From assembly GCA_020091685.1 (NCBI GenBank), contig CM034591.1:11852833-11916832 (forward strand): DNA of 64,000 bases. The letters run 5' to 3'. Positions 10,600 through 23,948 of this stretch are shown piece after piece (the stretch's first letter is position 1; each line of letters begins with the position of its first letter). Position numbers and translations under genes: made by a program. The notes beneath the pieces are model-generated. The model saw nothing but the letters and a program-made list of their open reading frames with translations, was not told where the DNA came from and searched no databases. This DNA comes from Lutjanus erythropterus. Lineage: Eukaryota; Chordata; Actinopteri; Lutjaniformes; Lutjanidae.

Positions 10600-13500
10600 G
10601 TCATGTGCCCATTTGGTAGACATTGCCCAACCCGTTACTGATTTAAACTACTTACTGACTAAAGCTGCTTAAAACTAACAGGTGTACCAGTGTGCACCAG
10701 CTGGCTGATGAGATCAACTGAAAAGAAAAAATAATGTATACCGTATAATACAGAAAACAGAAGTAGTGACAGTTAAGAGAAATAGGAATAAGATGATTGT
10801 ATATGTTTTATGGTGTCATATTTGGTTTCATAGCCAGTGAGACGTCCTGAAGTGTGCTAGCAAAGACAAAGACACAAAAAACTTGTTCCTTTGAGTGTGT
10901 ATTTGTGCTATTTTTGAGTGGTGGCAGATTGCAAGAACACTGGCAGAAGTTGGCAGTTTGCTAATTAGGCAGTCAGCTAATCAGAACACAGAGTTAGAAA
11001 TTCTTAGAGAAGACAGACCACAGTACATCACTCTATAGAGGTGAACACTGCGGAATTGATAATACTTTATAATACTTTATTCGGAGGAGAGGAGATTCAG
11101 AATGAAACCAATTTAGATCCAACAAATACCTTTGAAATCCATAAATCTCAGGACCTGGCAAAGTAATCCTTTTGTCACTGGTATTGATCAACAGCTCCTC
11201 TTCGATGTATTGAGGCCTTTTCCTGCTGTGGTGCAAAGTACACCTTTTCAAAAGTTCCTCCTCCAGCAGAACACACCAGGCAGCAAGATGTTGTTTTTAT
11301 CTGCTTTCACACTACAGTTCTGTTCCATATTTCACTGCCTATTTTGATACTTTTTTTTATGTTGTGTATTAAGACACACAGCACTTCAATTCAGTCTTAC
11401 AGAGTCTCCCACATGAAGAGCTGATTGCTGTGCCCCTGACATTTTGGGTTTGTTGTTCCATAACACCTTTTATATGGACTTTCATCACATACATATTATT
11501 GCCCCGTCACTGAGCATGTCGCTGTTTTGTTCATAGTTTCTGGCGTTTTTCAATGGCAGATGAGACGACTTGTAAACAAATCCTCCTGATTCTGTGGTGT
11601 TTAAAATGTCACAGCCGTAGTTGTTAAACCCATATTGCACATTTCAGTCTGCCATCTCCAGTAAATATTAATCATAGGACCCTATCTGGTGATATCTGCT
11701 GAATTTGGCAGAGTGCAGTTTTATGTGTCGCTCTTCTCTGATTTATTGTTGATGTATGTCCTTCCAAAGCCATTTCAGTCTCTTCTCTGATGAGTGCCCT
11801 TAATCAGCACATTTCACCGCACCGCAAGAAAGAGTCAAGTGCCCTTGTGGCAGAAGTTCTCTCTTCTTTTTCTTCAAATGTGTGGCCTGTTTAAAACACA
11901 GAGGAGCACAGGAAAGAAAGCTGTCGACTGTAACAATGTTTTATATTGAATTCTACTCATTATCACTCCTTTTTCTATGGCAGTTGTGCTGCCACTGAGG
12001 AGGCAACAAAGAAGCCAGATATGCAACTTGTAGCATGTCCAGTCCTTTGCTCTGTGCACTGTAGTAATTACTAGCCATAAACTTGAGACCATTGCTAGCT
12101 GTCTTTGATCCACCGGCTCTCTGAATTATGCAGTTGCCTATAAAAGACTATCACTCCCTATTATTATGCAGCCTAAGGATGTGCCTAGTCTAAACACGTC
12201 TGTCTCAACAAGAATCAACAGTAGAAAGATCTTAGTCCAGACCTGATTACATATAATAAAGTGTACACAGGAGTCATCTGCCTGCAGCTCAAATTTCTAA
12301 AGAACTGGTCACTGTGTGGCAATGTGGTTCAAACCTGTGTCTCCTGAGCAACAGTTTCAGGTTGTCAGTCCGGCTTCTGTATGAGTCCTCTCATGCTTCT
12401 GCCAGTAATTCTACCAGTGTATTAATTCTGATCATATTTAGTGCTTTGCTCTATCAGCTACAAGTGTGATAAGATGCCAGCTGATAGAGTTACCTTCTTC
12501 CTCCTTATGATTTATATTTAAAGCTGTACTACAGGCCTTAAAAGGTGTCATTTTCAGTCTATTATTGTCAACTAATTATAAATTTTAGGAGAAGAAATGT
12601 TTTTTTTTGCTCTGAAAATAGAGAGCAAATGTAGCATTTATTTTCATCTGTGTTTACAAGACCTCTTTTTGGAGTGTGTGTATCATCTTAATTAAGCTTT
12701 AAGAAAGGTCTGTGTGAGGCTGAGTCTTTTCTCACACTCTTGAGGCTTTCCCATCTGTTTTCCACCAGCAGCCCAAAAACAGATAATGCTGAATAATTAT
12801 TAGCGGAGCATATTTAAATATCTTACGTTATCTTTCTTTTTATTGTTCTGTGGAGTCCTCGGCATTCAGTAGTAAGTCGACAGATGGAAAAAAAGCTACC
12901 GTCTCTAGTGTGCTACATCTATGAACTGTTGAGATCTGTATGCTGCACCACACCGCCGAAATAATCTTAACCAAAACTTACTCGCTTCTTTTGCTCCAGT
13001 TTTGTACGAGCGAGGTTTATTGAAATGTTAAGGTGGCACATAGGATTGGGAAAAAATACCATGCCATGAGAAAATGGAGATTTTTCATCCCGTACAGATT
13101 TTACTGTGCCCTTTCTACCAAAGTAGTTATACCTTTAATATCTTTCTATTAAGCCAGTGTGGGCAGTGTTGCAAATCAGCGAGCAGGACTGCTTTATTGC
13201 AGTGTTGGGTGTAGAGGTTCTTTACATCCGTGTGATGAAATACTTTGATTTGTGAGGTGCTTCATTCACAGGATTAGTCTAAAACCGACAAATCTCATTT
13301 GGTTATTTTATTGTTTTCTCAGTTGAATTTACAGAATGTCATATTGACTGTACATCCTGTTTTACAGTGTTTACCATTGTGATATAAATCACATATACTC
13401 AACATAAGACTTGATCCATATTGCCCACACCTAGTAGCAGAAGAGAGATTATCAGATGTGGGTTGTTTGTGACTAAGCTGGCAGATGGCAGTTCTACTGT

Positions 13501-14249
13501 TGATGCTCCTTTTCTTGCTGAAGTTGATCAGAAAATCCTCTTTAAATTAGCCATTTTTCTCGCTCCTCACATCTCACCATCCGGCTCTCTTGTGTATGTT
13601 GGTCCTTTGAGATCCTTTATTGGCATGATTACCTTGAATAGCCTGCTGAGCGGATGCTGGATATTGATAAAATTGGCTTGTTTTCTATCCACTTTACAAA
13701 AGAACCTGCGTTTAGATGTTTCTCTTCCCCGGCAGGGGGCTGACCCATCTGGCACTCTTAAGTCCCCTTGATGACTTGTGTAGGGAGTTTTTGAGTAGCC
13801 AGTCAGATGGGGAAAATTGTCGTGTTTGCAGCAGCAAAATATTCAAGCAGTGTGCTAAATACCAGGTAACAATCAGGGGGTACGCAGTGCTCCAGTGTTA
13901 TGCTTCAGTCTTACAGAGACACTACTTAATATACAAGTTTTATACAGGAGGCAAGCTTAGTCACTGCACTGCAAGTTTTTGTTGTTATTCTGATTCAGCT
14001 TTTTAGAAGTGAATTTGAAATTAGCAAGTAATGAACTTTCTCTTTGACATATTTTCCCAACTTGATGCATACTGAATCAAGTGTCCATTATATGTACTAT
14101 AGTATAATATAAAACAGTATAGTAGTTTTAATCATATTCAGTTGTTACTACATAGTTTTTTTATGTTAGTATCATTATTATCATTACATTACATTACTGT
14201 GATGATGACTACATTGCATTTTTAAAATTTAATCCTATTTTTTTTTCTT

Positions 14250-14336
14250 TTTTGCTGATCTGAAAAGTGATCCCATCTTTGACTCAAAACTGTGATATGA
14301 TCCGAACGGTGAGTTTTGCGATCTATTCCACCCCTA
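14250..14336 (-). mobile_element. hAT-type terminus (TAGGGGTG-), reverse
   Basis: CCGAACGGTGAGTTTTGCG then TTCCACCCCTA is the reverse complement of the TAGGGGTG(G)AACGGT-type terminus known from fish hAT elements. Only one end is recognisable. Confidence 0.5.
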
Positions 14337-16075
14337 GTCTAGATTGATATATTGATTGAGTGATCAAATATGATTGATAATATCGATCTGTATTGTCATC
14401 TTTAAGATTCGCCTTTATTTTGAAATTCCCATGACATGTCTGTGTCACTAATGTCTGGAAGAGTTCATTCATAAAATTGTAGAATCACAATCTCAATGTC
14501 AACGTAAATGCCACAGCAAAATTTTACTTTTCATAAATAAATAATGTATGCTGGATGAAGTAAGCTTTTCAAAACATTTCAGACCTTTTAGTGACAGTCA
14601 CAAAGCAACAAATATTATATTACATATATTTTTAAAGATTCTTTGAGAAAACTCCCCAAATTTTGCTGTTGAGGCTTTTAGGGGGGTTCAAGTGTCAATC
14701 AAGGGGTCCGAGACCACCCATATGATGCACCATGCATTCAAGTCATCTTTTGTTAAATTCATTGAGAAACTTTCAGATGTTTGTGAAAATATGAGAAATG
14801 TAAAAGCATAAACAAAGATTTTTTACTTTATATGAACAATTGTAGCTTTGCTGCAAAATAATAGTTCAGAAATGTAGAGGTAAAATGTATATGTAAATCA
14901 AAGTAAGGATGATATAATTCTGATATGCAAATTGTTCTACGCTCTTTCCGAGTCCACTGCTTGTACTGTCCTCACCTTATAATAAGTATAATAAGATGTA
15001 ATAATGTCATTGGGCGCTATAATACTCTTAACTTAGACCTGTTTGGTGTCAGCTTTCCCTTTTATCTCGACATTTGTGCTTGCATTGAAAATAAAGTGCT
15101 ATTCTAAATATAATTCACCACAAATAGCCCCAGCAAGCCTGCAAAGCAAACCTTTAATGTGTTGAGGACCAAATGCTGAGAGCACAAAGGCAACTGAAGT
15201 GAAAAAGAAAAGAGGAATGCTGTAGTATTGGTTAAGTTGCTTTCTATCAGAATAGCACCTATTTCAAAGAATAGTTGAGGAGCTATAATGGACCTAAGTT
15301 GCTGACCTCAAGCTGTTATACTGTCTTCCTTCAGCTTGCTTAAATGTCACTGATGTCTTTCCTACAGGATGCCAGTAGTCAATTTGTGTCTGCCACACTG
15401 CTGTAGCTGTTTGAGCTTGCTCATGCTGAGATTTTTTGTCTCTAATGCAGTCAAAAGCCAGTGTTCCTTATGCCTCATAATAGACTAATGGAAAAAGAGC
15501 TGCAATGTTTTGGCTGCATGCATGGCACTTCATGAAGCCTAAATTCCTGATGCTCAAAATCCCAGGCCACTGGAATCTGTCTCTCTCTGATAAGTATGTA
15601 TCTAATATTGGTTTTAATGAGGAGGCAGATGGAGGATCGTTTGTCTTGTGGAGTTCATGGTCCATCACACAAGAATTCAACGTTATAAAAAAGTGTTTGT
15701 CAGGTGATGTTTCAACTATATTATGATAGGATCAGAATACCCAATATCTTTGACTTCTGAGATGACTGTGTCAGATCGGGCAGTCACGGAGTCATAAATT
15801 CTTGCCATAATTTGGCCGAAAGACATGGAAACTATCCCGACCAATCATAGCGTGCCATCTTTCACAGCGTGATTTAGAAGGAGGTGCCAGGGTCTGGTCT
15901 CATTGTTCCATGTTACAACACCAACAGCTGTCCTTTTTTGTTTTGCCACATTTACAGTTGTGCATGGAAGTTGCTTTCTGCTCTGTGTGCTCTTTGGGAC
16001 AACGTCATGAAACATGTTGTAGAATTTGAAGGACCAGGTGAGAAAAGGGAAAACATTGGTCAGGCTAGTCCTTTT

Positions 16076-16614
16076 CAGGGCTGCCCCCTAGTTCAAAACA
16101 TTTGTCTGCTATTGTCATCACATGTTTATGATATTCATTTGATTATTTAAATATATATTTTTGGGCAAGATGCATGTTAAATGTAAATGGTTAAAGCAGC
16201 AATAATTCTAAATGTATCGGTGAGTAGACTGAACTGAGATTAGCTAATGGCAGCTGCTACACAGCTAGCAGTAGTGTGCCACTGACTTCAGTATTAGTGG
16301 GTTTGCAAAGTTTGTGCATTTTCCTTAACCAATAGTTGAACATGTTCATGATCAATAATTGATCAATCATAATTAGTAAGATACAAAATGCACATTTTTT
16401 TCTCAGTTCAAGTGTCCGCCTGTCCTTAATTGTGATCCCAAATAAACCAATGTCAAATGTGGCACAGTTACTGCCACTTCTACACCAACAATGCCAAACC
16501 AAACCATAAGAAAACCCGTTAGTCACCCCTGTGACTAATGGACTTATGAACACTTGGCCGACCAAGGCTCTTCTCACAACTAACAGTTTAGTCGACTAAT
16601 AGGGACCAGCCCAA
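16076..16614 (+). mobile_element. hAT-type MITE with GTCGACTAAT subterminus
   Basis: The left end CAGGGCTGCCCCCTAGTT pairs with the right end GTCGACTAATAGGGACCAGC (inverted). The flanks show a near-match (GTCCTTTT before, GTCTTTTG after), as from an 8-bp target duplication that lost a base. About 540 bp. The interior has no recognisable coding sequence. Confidence 0.6.
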
Positions 16615-18312
16615 GTCTTTTGGTCTGGATGTCACGAGGCATCCAGATGCTGCTTCATTTGTCTTTCATTATGACACACTGCATGTGATAAAATGAGCTA
16701 TTCAAAAAGGGCATCCAGTGCTTTTTGTCCCTGACTCCCCAAATCTTTCGTGTCCGGGAGTTATCAAGCTCATATCATGGAGTCTGGTTCCGGAATTAGA
16801 TTGCTGGTGCCCATGAAACAGTCTTAGCCCTGTATAACTGTGTTACAGGGTTTGAGGATAGATTTTTTTTTTCTCTAGTACAAGCTCGATTGTGGTTGAG
16901 GGACATTGTCAAACAATCCCAGACTGTCCTTTTTAGGACATAAGTGCTTTACATTTGGTACTTTATCTTAAGAAATTTTACAGATTTAGTCCTGCCTGCT
17001 TACTTTGTTGGTAAGTATTACAAAGATATTATAGTTGTCAAAGTAATCAAGTGCTTGGGAATCAGTAGACCTTCATTTTTCAAAGTTGGGTCTAGTTTTG
17101 AAAACTCAAATGTTCACAACCCAACAAGCATGTCGTAATGTCTGCTTTTGTTAACATTTAGTCTACATATTTCTTGTCTAGTCTACATTCTGTTAATATT
17201 TGGCAGTGGCTTCAGGAGGGGCTGGATGAGTCCAGGCTCTCTGTGGGACACTGCTGTTGTAAACCCTTTGCCCTTTGACCCTCACCGTACAGCCAACCAT
17301 AGCCTGCTTCAAAGGCAACACGCAGACAGCTTATGTCTGCATACTTTGGAGCCACAACCCTACCCCAGGCACCTCCCTCCATACCCCTCCTCTGTGCTAA
17401 ATACCAACCGACCCGTGCAACAAAAGAAAGTGGCCCCACTTGCCCCCAGGCACACAGACAACAGAGGCGGGCCTATGCTCCCGTCTCATTATTCACAATT
17501 TTTTGGCTTTCAGTGAACAAGTCTTTCAGAAAAATGTGTCTACATTTTTTTTATTGTGGATGCAGCCAGGATTAAGAGCTGGTAGGTCCAAACAGGCTTT
17601 CCAAGGAATTGTAACACTCTACAGGGAGCGAGATGCTCTGGTTGGCTGGCTGCTGATCATGTGTGGAGTGCTTGTGCCTTTGCCGTCTGTCCTATCTGTC
17701 ATAGCATCAGTACCCAAACCCAAGTACTCCACTGCCCTGCCCCTTCATGCACATGGGTTAACCACACATAAGCCAGTCATGTTGTTCTGTTCCTCTCAGC
17801 TGCGATCTCTTGCGGCAGTCTGACTTGCAAGTGTCTGTTTGGTGGCAGTGAATAGTGATGCCACTGTGTTGTCTCTCAGCGTGCGTTGTGTGCAGCCAAA
17901 GTTAATAACGCCCCTTGTGTTACACTGACAGGCTGAATGCTTCTCACTTCATGTTTTACTCACTACAGACCTCCTGTGTCATTCACTTGTTCAAACAATT
18001 GCAGTCTATAGTGGAATTGAGGTTACAAAAAAAAACTTGGCATCCGCTACACAAACAGCATGTTTGTCCACGCTGTCCTTGGTTGTTAGCGTTTGTGCCA
18101 ATTGACTGTGGGTATTGACTTGACTTTTTTTTCTGCTGCTTTGTATTCATTATGCATTCAAAGTAAAATTCCTGTATTTTTCTACGAGACTGTTATTCTC
18201 AAAAGTGCAGCCATTGTGGGTCTTTCTACCTGTGCCACCTCTGCTGGAAAGGTTTAGGAAACATGGACTCCACAAAACAAGATATTTCTGGGCAGGCAGC
18301 TTCAGTCTTAGA

Positions 18313-18420
18313 TAGGGGTGTAACAATTCATTGATTTGGATTGATAGTAAGGCTGCATCGATCGATTATTTAGTAATCGGATAAGCAATATTGCGTGCTC
18401 TACAATTTTTCCCATTAAAT
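18313..18420 (+). mobile_element. MITE left terminus (TAGGGGTGTAACAATTCATTG)
   Basis: TAGGGGTGTAACAATTCATT followed by GGCTGCATCGATCGATTATT, a subterminal pattern known from fish hAT MITEs. The right end is not identified with confidence. A related right end sits at about 22079. Confidence 0.55.
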
Positions 18421-20982
18421 TACTTTTGCATTATTTGAGAGCAATAGTAATAAATAAAAGAGAAAATTAGACGTGTAAATGAACAACTAATTGTTTCCTT
18501 TTTTAAAAAATCATAATTTTTATTCCTTTTAAAGTCACTATATAAACTCATTAATATCTCACAGGAAACAAATATGAAATGTCAGTAAAGTAAATCATAT
18601 TCCTGACATGAAAATACTGAGTGATGTTTAGAAATAAAGGACATAGACATCAGTCAGAGTTAGTGTACAGTGTGCAGTACATTAAAATGCAGGAGGAGAT
18701 TTTTGTTTTTGATTAGGCCTATATATTTTGTTGTTACTACAGCGTAAACACTACTGCTTTTGTCCACAGGGGCCTACAAAATCAACAAAATATGAAAGTT
18801 CTGGTGACTTGTGGTAGCTTTAAAAATGTATTTTCCTTAGTGGATTGGTGCCTGGAAGTAAACTGTTATCAGGTGCCAGTATAACATGTGTGGCACGTTC
18901 TGTGTGTCTTTATTAGCATAATAGTGCTGTGAGATGAGCTAGATGCTCAGGTTGCAGCCTAATAGTGTGAGAAGGTCATGCATTGTGTTTGCTGCTGCAG
19001 AAGAAATAATGTTCCTGTTTATGAACGCTACTGTCCTTCATCAGCTGTCCTCCTCTTGAGGAGTATTTAACTTTGGTATTGTAACCTTTGCTTCTCCTGA
19101 GTTCACCAAAGTCACATGCAGCGCCTTGTACTCTATTTCTGTGTCAAACTCTTTGGCCCCTCTGGCCTTTGTCCCTGAGGAATGGTTATATAGCTCCTAG
19201 TGAATATTAATCAGGGTGTTGATGCCTCAAAGAGACAAAACAAAACTACCCAAGTAAAATGTGATGAGGCCTACACTTAAAAATGTGTTAGCGCTATAAT
19301 ATTTTACTTGAATAAATAACAATTTAAAGTACTCCGGTGTCAGGTGACTTGTGTTGACCTATCAGATAGACTGCCAACTCATTTTAGATCTGCATTACTG
19401 TTTTGGTCTAAATAAAGCATCCAAGATAGGAACTGAAGAATAAAAGTCCCCAACCGACAGTGACTCCTGCACAGTGCAAGAGCTACAAAATTACTGAAGA
19501 CTTGCATGTTTGAGCAGTTGACCGTGATGTTAGTGCAGCTCAGCTGAGGGAGGTCACAGTCATGCTTTGGCCCTGCTTCCAAGCAGGATCTTAAATGTGT
19601 GTTGCACGTGTACTGATTTTGTCGGGGGGGGGGCTTTGTCAAACAGGAAAGTACTTGGCCAGAAGAATAATTGAAGCCTTCACATGATATTGTATTTATG
19701 AAGGAGGTCTTTTCCGCCTAGTTTAAAGGGTTCAACGCATGAAACTTGAGCAGTGAAATGTCTCTGGGCTGCCATTTTACACCAATCTCTTAAGAGCCAT
19801 CCACTCTTAGAGCCCAGTGTGGATAAAGGATGTCTTAGTTAATTGTTTTAATAGCCATCCTGACAGCTCAACACCCTCCAATATTGCAAAACTGGGAGAC
19901 TCTGAAGCCGTCTCATCTTCCCTGAACAAAATTAGCCTTCCACGACCCTCCTTTGCTGTGCCTCTGTGACATTCACACTTGATTAGGCTTGCAAATGAAG
20001 TTTTCCTTCTTTTAAGGTAGGAGGCGCGACCTTGGCCCCAGAGACCTGTTAAGTCTTTATTGGATTGGTTGGACATATTAAGCTAGGAGGGTCTCCCAGC
20101 AGTGTTTTTCTGCAGCCAAAGTGCCTGCTTTATCAGCCTTTCTTCGTGGCTCTTTTGTAGCCTAATGTTTGGACATTTGGTAGAGTCCAATCGAGGTAAA
20201 GATTAGCTCTTGATTCTGTTAGATTCTGTTAGGTTTTCAAATGGAGCTTTGAATGTGTGTCTTCATCTTTTATGTCATCACCCTAAATAAATTTGAATAA
20301 AGCAATTTACTGGATTAAACGAGTAAAAGGCTTTTGTCCATATACAGTGTTTTTCTCTGGTAGAAAAGACAAGCAGGGCACTGGGAAATGCTGTGGAAGT
20401 GCTTGTGCAGTGAGTTCGGTTAGATATTGTTTGTTTTTTCAGTGCTAAAACAATACTTTTAAAAGGGTACTGGTAAATAAAGCCTAATTGAACTACACTA
20501 ATTTAACACTGAATAGAAATTACAGTCCTAATAACAGCTAAATAAATTTTAAGTTGGTGTTCTTGCTTGTTCAAGCTCCAATTTCAAACAACTCTTTTGC
20601 AGAAATATAACCAGATTGTCTAAGCTGAGGAAGGGCTGTCGTCAGACACGTTGCACCTAGTGTTTTATATCTATGCTCCCATCACCGGGACCAGGGACGC
20701 CCACACTGCTGGCTGATGTGCTTGGCATCGGGTCACACAGGCAGTTGAACACTGTGCATCCCTCCGCTTACAAGTGTAATGCGTTTGTTGCCAGATGCTT
20801 CCCCCCTTTACACACAGTTGTTTTTATATACTTGTTGGACACCCTGCCGGCCGTTGAAATAGTTTTGAGTGGTTTCAGACATATTTTATTGAGGCAAAGA
20901 AAATACATTCAGTATACTGTGGTGTCAGTGCTCATTTTCATAATAGGAATTGTTTTGAGTGAAATACGGCCATTCTTTAGAC

Positions 20983-21313
20983 CAATGTTTCCCAAACTTT
21001 TTTTTCCCTGAGGAACTGAATGCATTTAGGCTGAGTTAACAGGCCATCTCATTGTTTTTATTTCCTCTAATCAGGAAAACATTATAAGACATTTTAGCCC
21101 ACTTCATAAATAAGACAAAATAAGTGCATTAAGGCGTATTTAACAGGCTCCTGTTTTTTTTCCCTCTCATCAGTAAAACAATATACACATTTTAAATCCT
21201 TTATAAAAGGTGTACTACAGATATCAATACTCAATTTGCAGAATTTCCTCGGTAGTCTTTTATTTATTTGGTGACCCAAATAAATATCATGACCCAGTGT
21301 CTGAGAATAACTG
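20983..21313 (+). mobile_element. hAT-type MITE with intact target duplication
   Basis: The element begins CAATGTTTCCCAAACTTTTT and ends GTGTCTGAGAATAACTG, 331 bp, similar to the CAGTGTTTCCCAAAC...GAACCACTG fish family. It is flanked by the identical 8-mer CTTTAGAC at 20975-20982 and 21314-21321, the target-site duplication length of hAT transposons. Internally there are two GAGTTAACAGGC/ATTTAACAGGC-like blocks, each followed by a TTTTCC(C)TCT..ATCAG motif. Confidence 0.85.
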
Positions 21314-22009
21314 CTTTAGACCTTAAAGCTTGGCAATTTAAACATGTTTAAGGTAGCTATTAGTTAGCAGAAGGCTACTTCCGCTGCCAGTGCCATGCAA
21401 AGTGAGCGTTGTCATAATAATAAGTTGGAACATTTGGTGATGCCTCTTTAATATCTGCACCACAGGGCAACTATTTAAATGAAGAGCTCAGCCATGCGGC
21501 ACTGAAGTCAGGGACTGTTGTGTCTCGGTCCAGTTGCTACCACTTGTGTAGAAATCGGTGTCATAGTTGGACCGAATTCTGGTACTCAACCAAACAAGTG
21601 TGCTGTGTATAACAGCAACTACTGTGGACAAAACAGGTAGAAGTAATGCATTTCCTCTTCTTTACTTCTAATTAAAACATTACATTCACTTCACTTGGTT
21701 CATGGTCTCCACTCTGCTCTGATGTCCACTCTGTGTGTGTGTAGGAGCTGAGCCCGACCCTCGGTCAAACATGCAGAGGAGAGGACAGAGGTGCTAGCAT
21801 GACCATAAAAGACAGTAAACTATGGTAGAGAACTTGAAGCACATTTTTTTAAATTTCATTCCTCTCTTTTCTGTCTCTGTTATGATAGTTTCTGTCTGAC
21901 GTATCATAAAGTAGCCTAATCTTTATCTGCAACCAGCTCTGGTGTATTCAAGTGTCCCAGTAAGCAATGGCAGAGTGACAGTGAGCCAGCATGAACACTA
22001 ACAGGTTGC

Positions 22010-22079
22010 TGAAACTAAAGCAGATGGTTTAATGCTCATTTTGAAGTATTTGAGATTATATTATATGTTGTTACACCCC
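22010..22079 (-). mobile_element. MITE right terminus (…TGTTGTTACACCCCC)
   Basis: ATGTTGTTACACCCC is the inverted form of the TAGGGGTGTAACA end. The left boundary of this copy could not be placed. Confidence 0.4.
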
Positions 22080-23342
22080 CACAATGACCAGGCACTAGAA
22101 CCAGTGTGCAAACTGGGTTTATATGCATGAGAAGGTACTATTTATAACAAAGTGAGTGCATAGGAGAAATTGAAGAGCTGTGTGGCCTCTAACTATCTGT
22201 ATCATGTCTGCTTAATTATGGTGTTGAGTTAAAATCACTGGCTGAGTTGCTATTTGCCCAGAAACATAGCTGTAAGGATTTGAGTTCCTTTTGATGCAAC
22301 AAAAAACACTTATTCATCAGTACTGGTTACATTTGATCTATGAATTTGTTTAATTGTCATTTTAAGTCATTTGCTGAAACACGTAATATGTGTAATCTGT
22401 TTTTTCCCCATTAGAATTAGGCTAGTTAATATAGCTAATTAGCAGTTTTTGACATTGTCTTAAATCAAATATACTTTTCTAGAGTCTGTAAAATGTCTGG
22501 AGTTTATTTACTTACTTTTCTGCAGTACTGCATTAGCTGTATTTGCTCATTTATTTTCCAGTGTTTGTTCCCCTCCTACAAATGAGCAGGACATTTTTTT
22601 GTAATTTCAGCAGCCTCTCTGCTAATGAGCTTCTGCTCAAACTGGCAGGTCAAAGAGGATTTAAGTTGGAGCTAACTGGTTGAATTTAGACAAATATTTC
22701 CACAAAATTAGAATGCCATTTACAGCATGACATAAAAGCACAAATGCTCAGTGGTTAGCACTGTTGCCTCACAGCAAGAGGGCTAAAATCTGCTGGCTTT
22801 TCTGTGTGGAATTTACTTGTTCTTCCCATGAGTGGGTCTCCTCTGGATGCTCCAATTTCCTCCCACAGTCCAAAGTCTTACAGGTTAGGTGAACTGGAAA
22901 CTCTGCCTGTAAATGCCCCTCACAAGAATCAAACATTCAATGAGTTATTAAAGTATTATTCATCTTTGAAATCTCAGCAGAGTCCCAGACGGATGCTGTA
23001 AATCAGTGCTGGCTAGTGCGTGGTGAGGAGATCGGCCCTGGGTTAGAGTTGAGATTTAAAAGCGCCTTTGTTCTCAAACTTTTGGGCAGGCTTCAGTCAA
23101 TCAGGCAAACACAAAGAGATTGGCTTGTAAAAGGATGAACAAAGGTTTTCAAATTTTCTTACATCAGAATTTGGATGGCTAAGACTGATCATAGAATATC
23201 AAAGCAAAGGCATGTAATTATCAAACTTAAAGTCAGTTTCCCTCAGTTTAGTGTTTGAAATTGATAAACTCAGAATCCACTCACTTGCAATGTTTTGGCC
23301 AATCCACAAGTACTATGCTTGTGCAATTTCTGTCAGATATAA

Positions 23343-23948
23343 TGCTGCAACAATTAATAGATTAGTTGTCAGGGCTCAACATTAAGCCTGCTTGCCTGGA
23401 GCAATAAAATGTCATGTCCACCAAGTAATCTTGGAAACTCAATTGCCTGACTGTGCATTAAAAAAAACACAAACTATTTTGATCATTGATAAATCATTCA
23501 AGTCAGTTTTAATGCAGTTTAATTTTATAGATGTTGCAGCACTAGATAAACCATGACAGTTACTTTAGTCTTTATTGTTATTGGATAATCGCTGAAAATG
23601 AAATAATTTTTTATGTGTAAAAATTAACTTTGTGTGAGTGGATTTCTGACCAACTTTCCCAACTGTGCAAGTGGGGAAAAAATGTTGGACGCTGGTTGTA
23701 AACTATTAGATTAATCTCCAACTATTTTGATATGCGTGTAATTGTTTTTTTGGGGTTTTTTTTAGAAAAAAATGTCAAATGTGAATATTTCTTTACTCCT
23801 TTAGAGACAAAACAAGACCTTTCAGGATGCCATCTTGAACTTTTGGAAACATGCTATTTTTTTACCATTTTCTGACATTTTATAGACCAAACAACTAATC
23901 AATTAATCAAGAAAGTAATCGACAAAATAATTGTTAATTGCAACCTTA
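23343..23948 (-). mobile_element. hAT-type MITE, family A, split by a second element
   Basis: The left part GCTGCAACAATTAATAGATT (23344 on) resumes after 23693 as GTTGTAAACTATTAGATTAA and continues through AAACAAGACCTTTCAGGA, CATTTTATAGACCAAACAAC and ATAATTGTTAATTGCAACC. The interruption is family C at 23370-23693. GTTGT occurs on both sides of the insert, consistent with target duplication. Confidence 0.75.
23370..23693 (+). mobile_element. MITE, family C, inserted in family A
   Basis: Starts CAGGGCTCAACATTAAGCCT and ends AAAATGTTGGACGCTG (inverted partner), 324 bp. Inside it, 23470-23544 looks like a scrap of a family A terminus (ACTATTTTGATCATTGAT ... TGTTGCAGCACTAG), so three layers may be stacked here. 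Confidence 0.65.

Noticed and set aside
10561-10605. Short direct repeats considered as a CRISPR-like array
   Set aside because: A 9-bp head-to-tail minisatellite without spacers in a vertebrate intron.
13421-13771. 116-codon frame in intron 1
   Set aside because: No motif, no splice context and no similarity that I can recognise.
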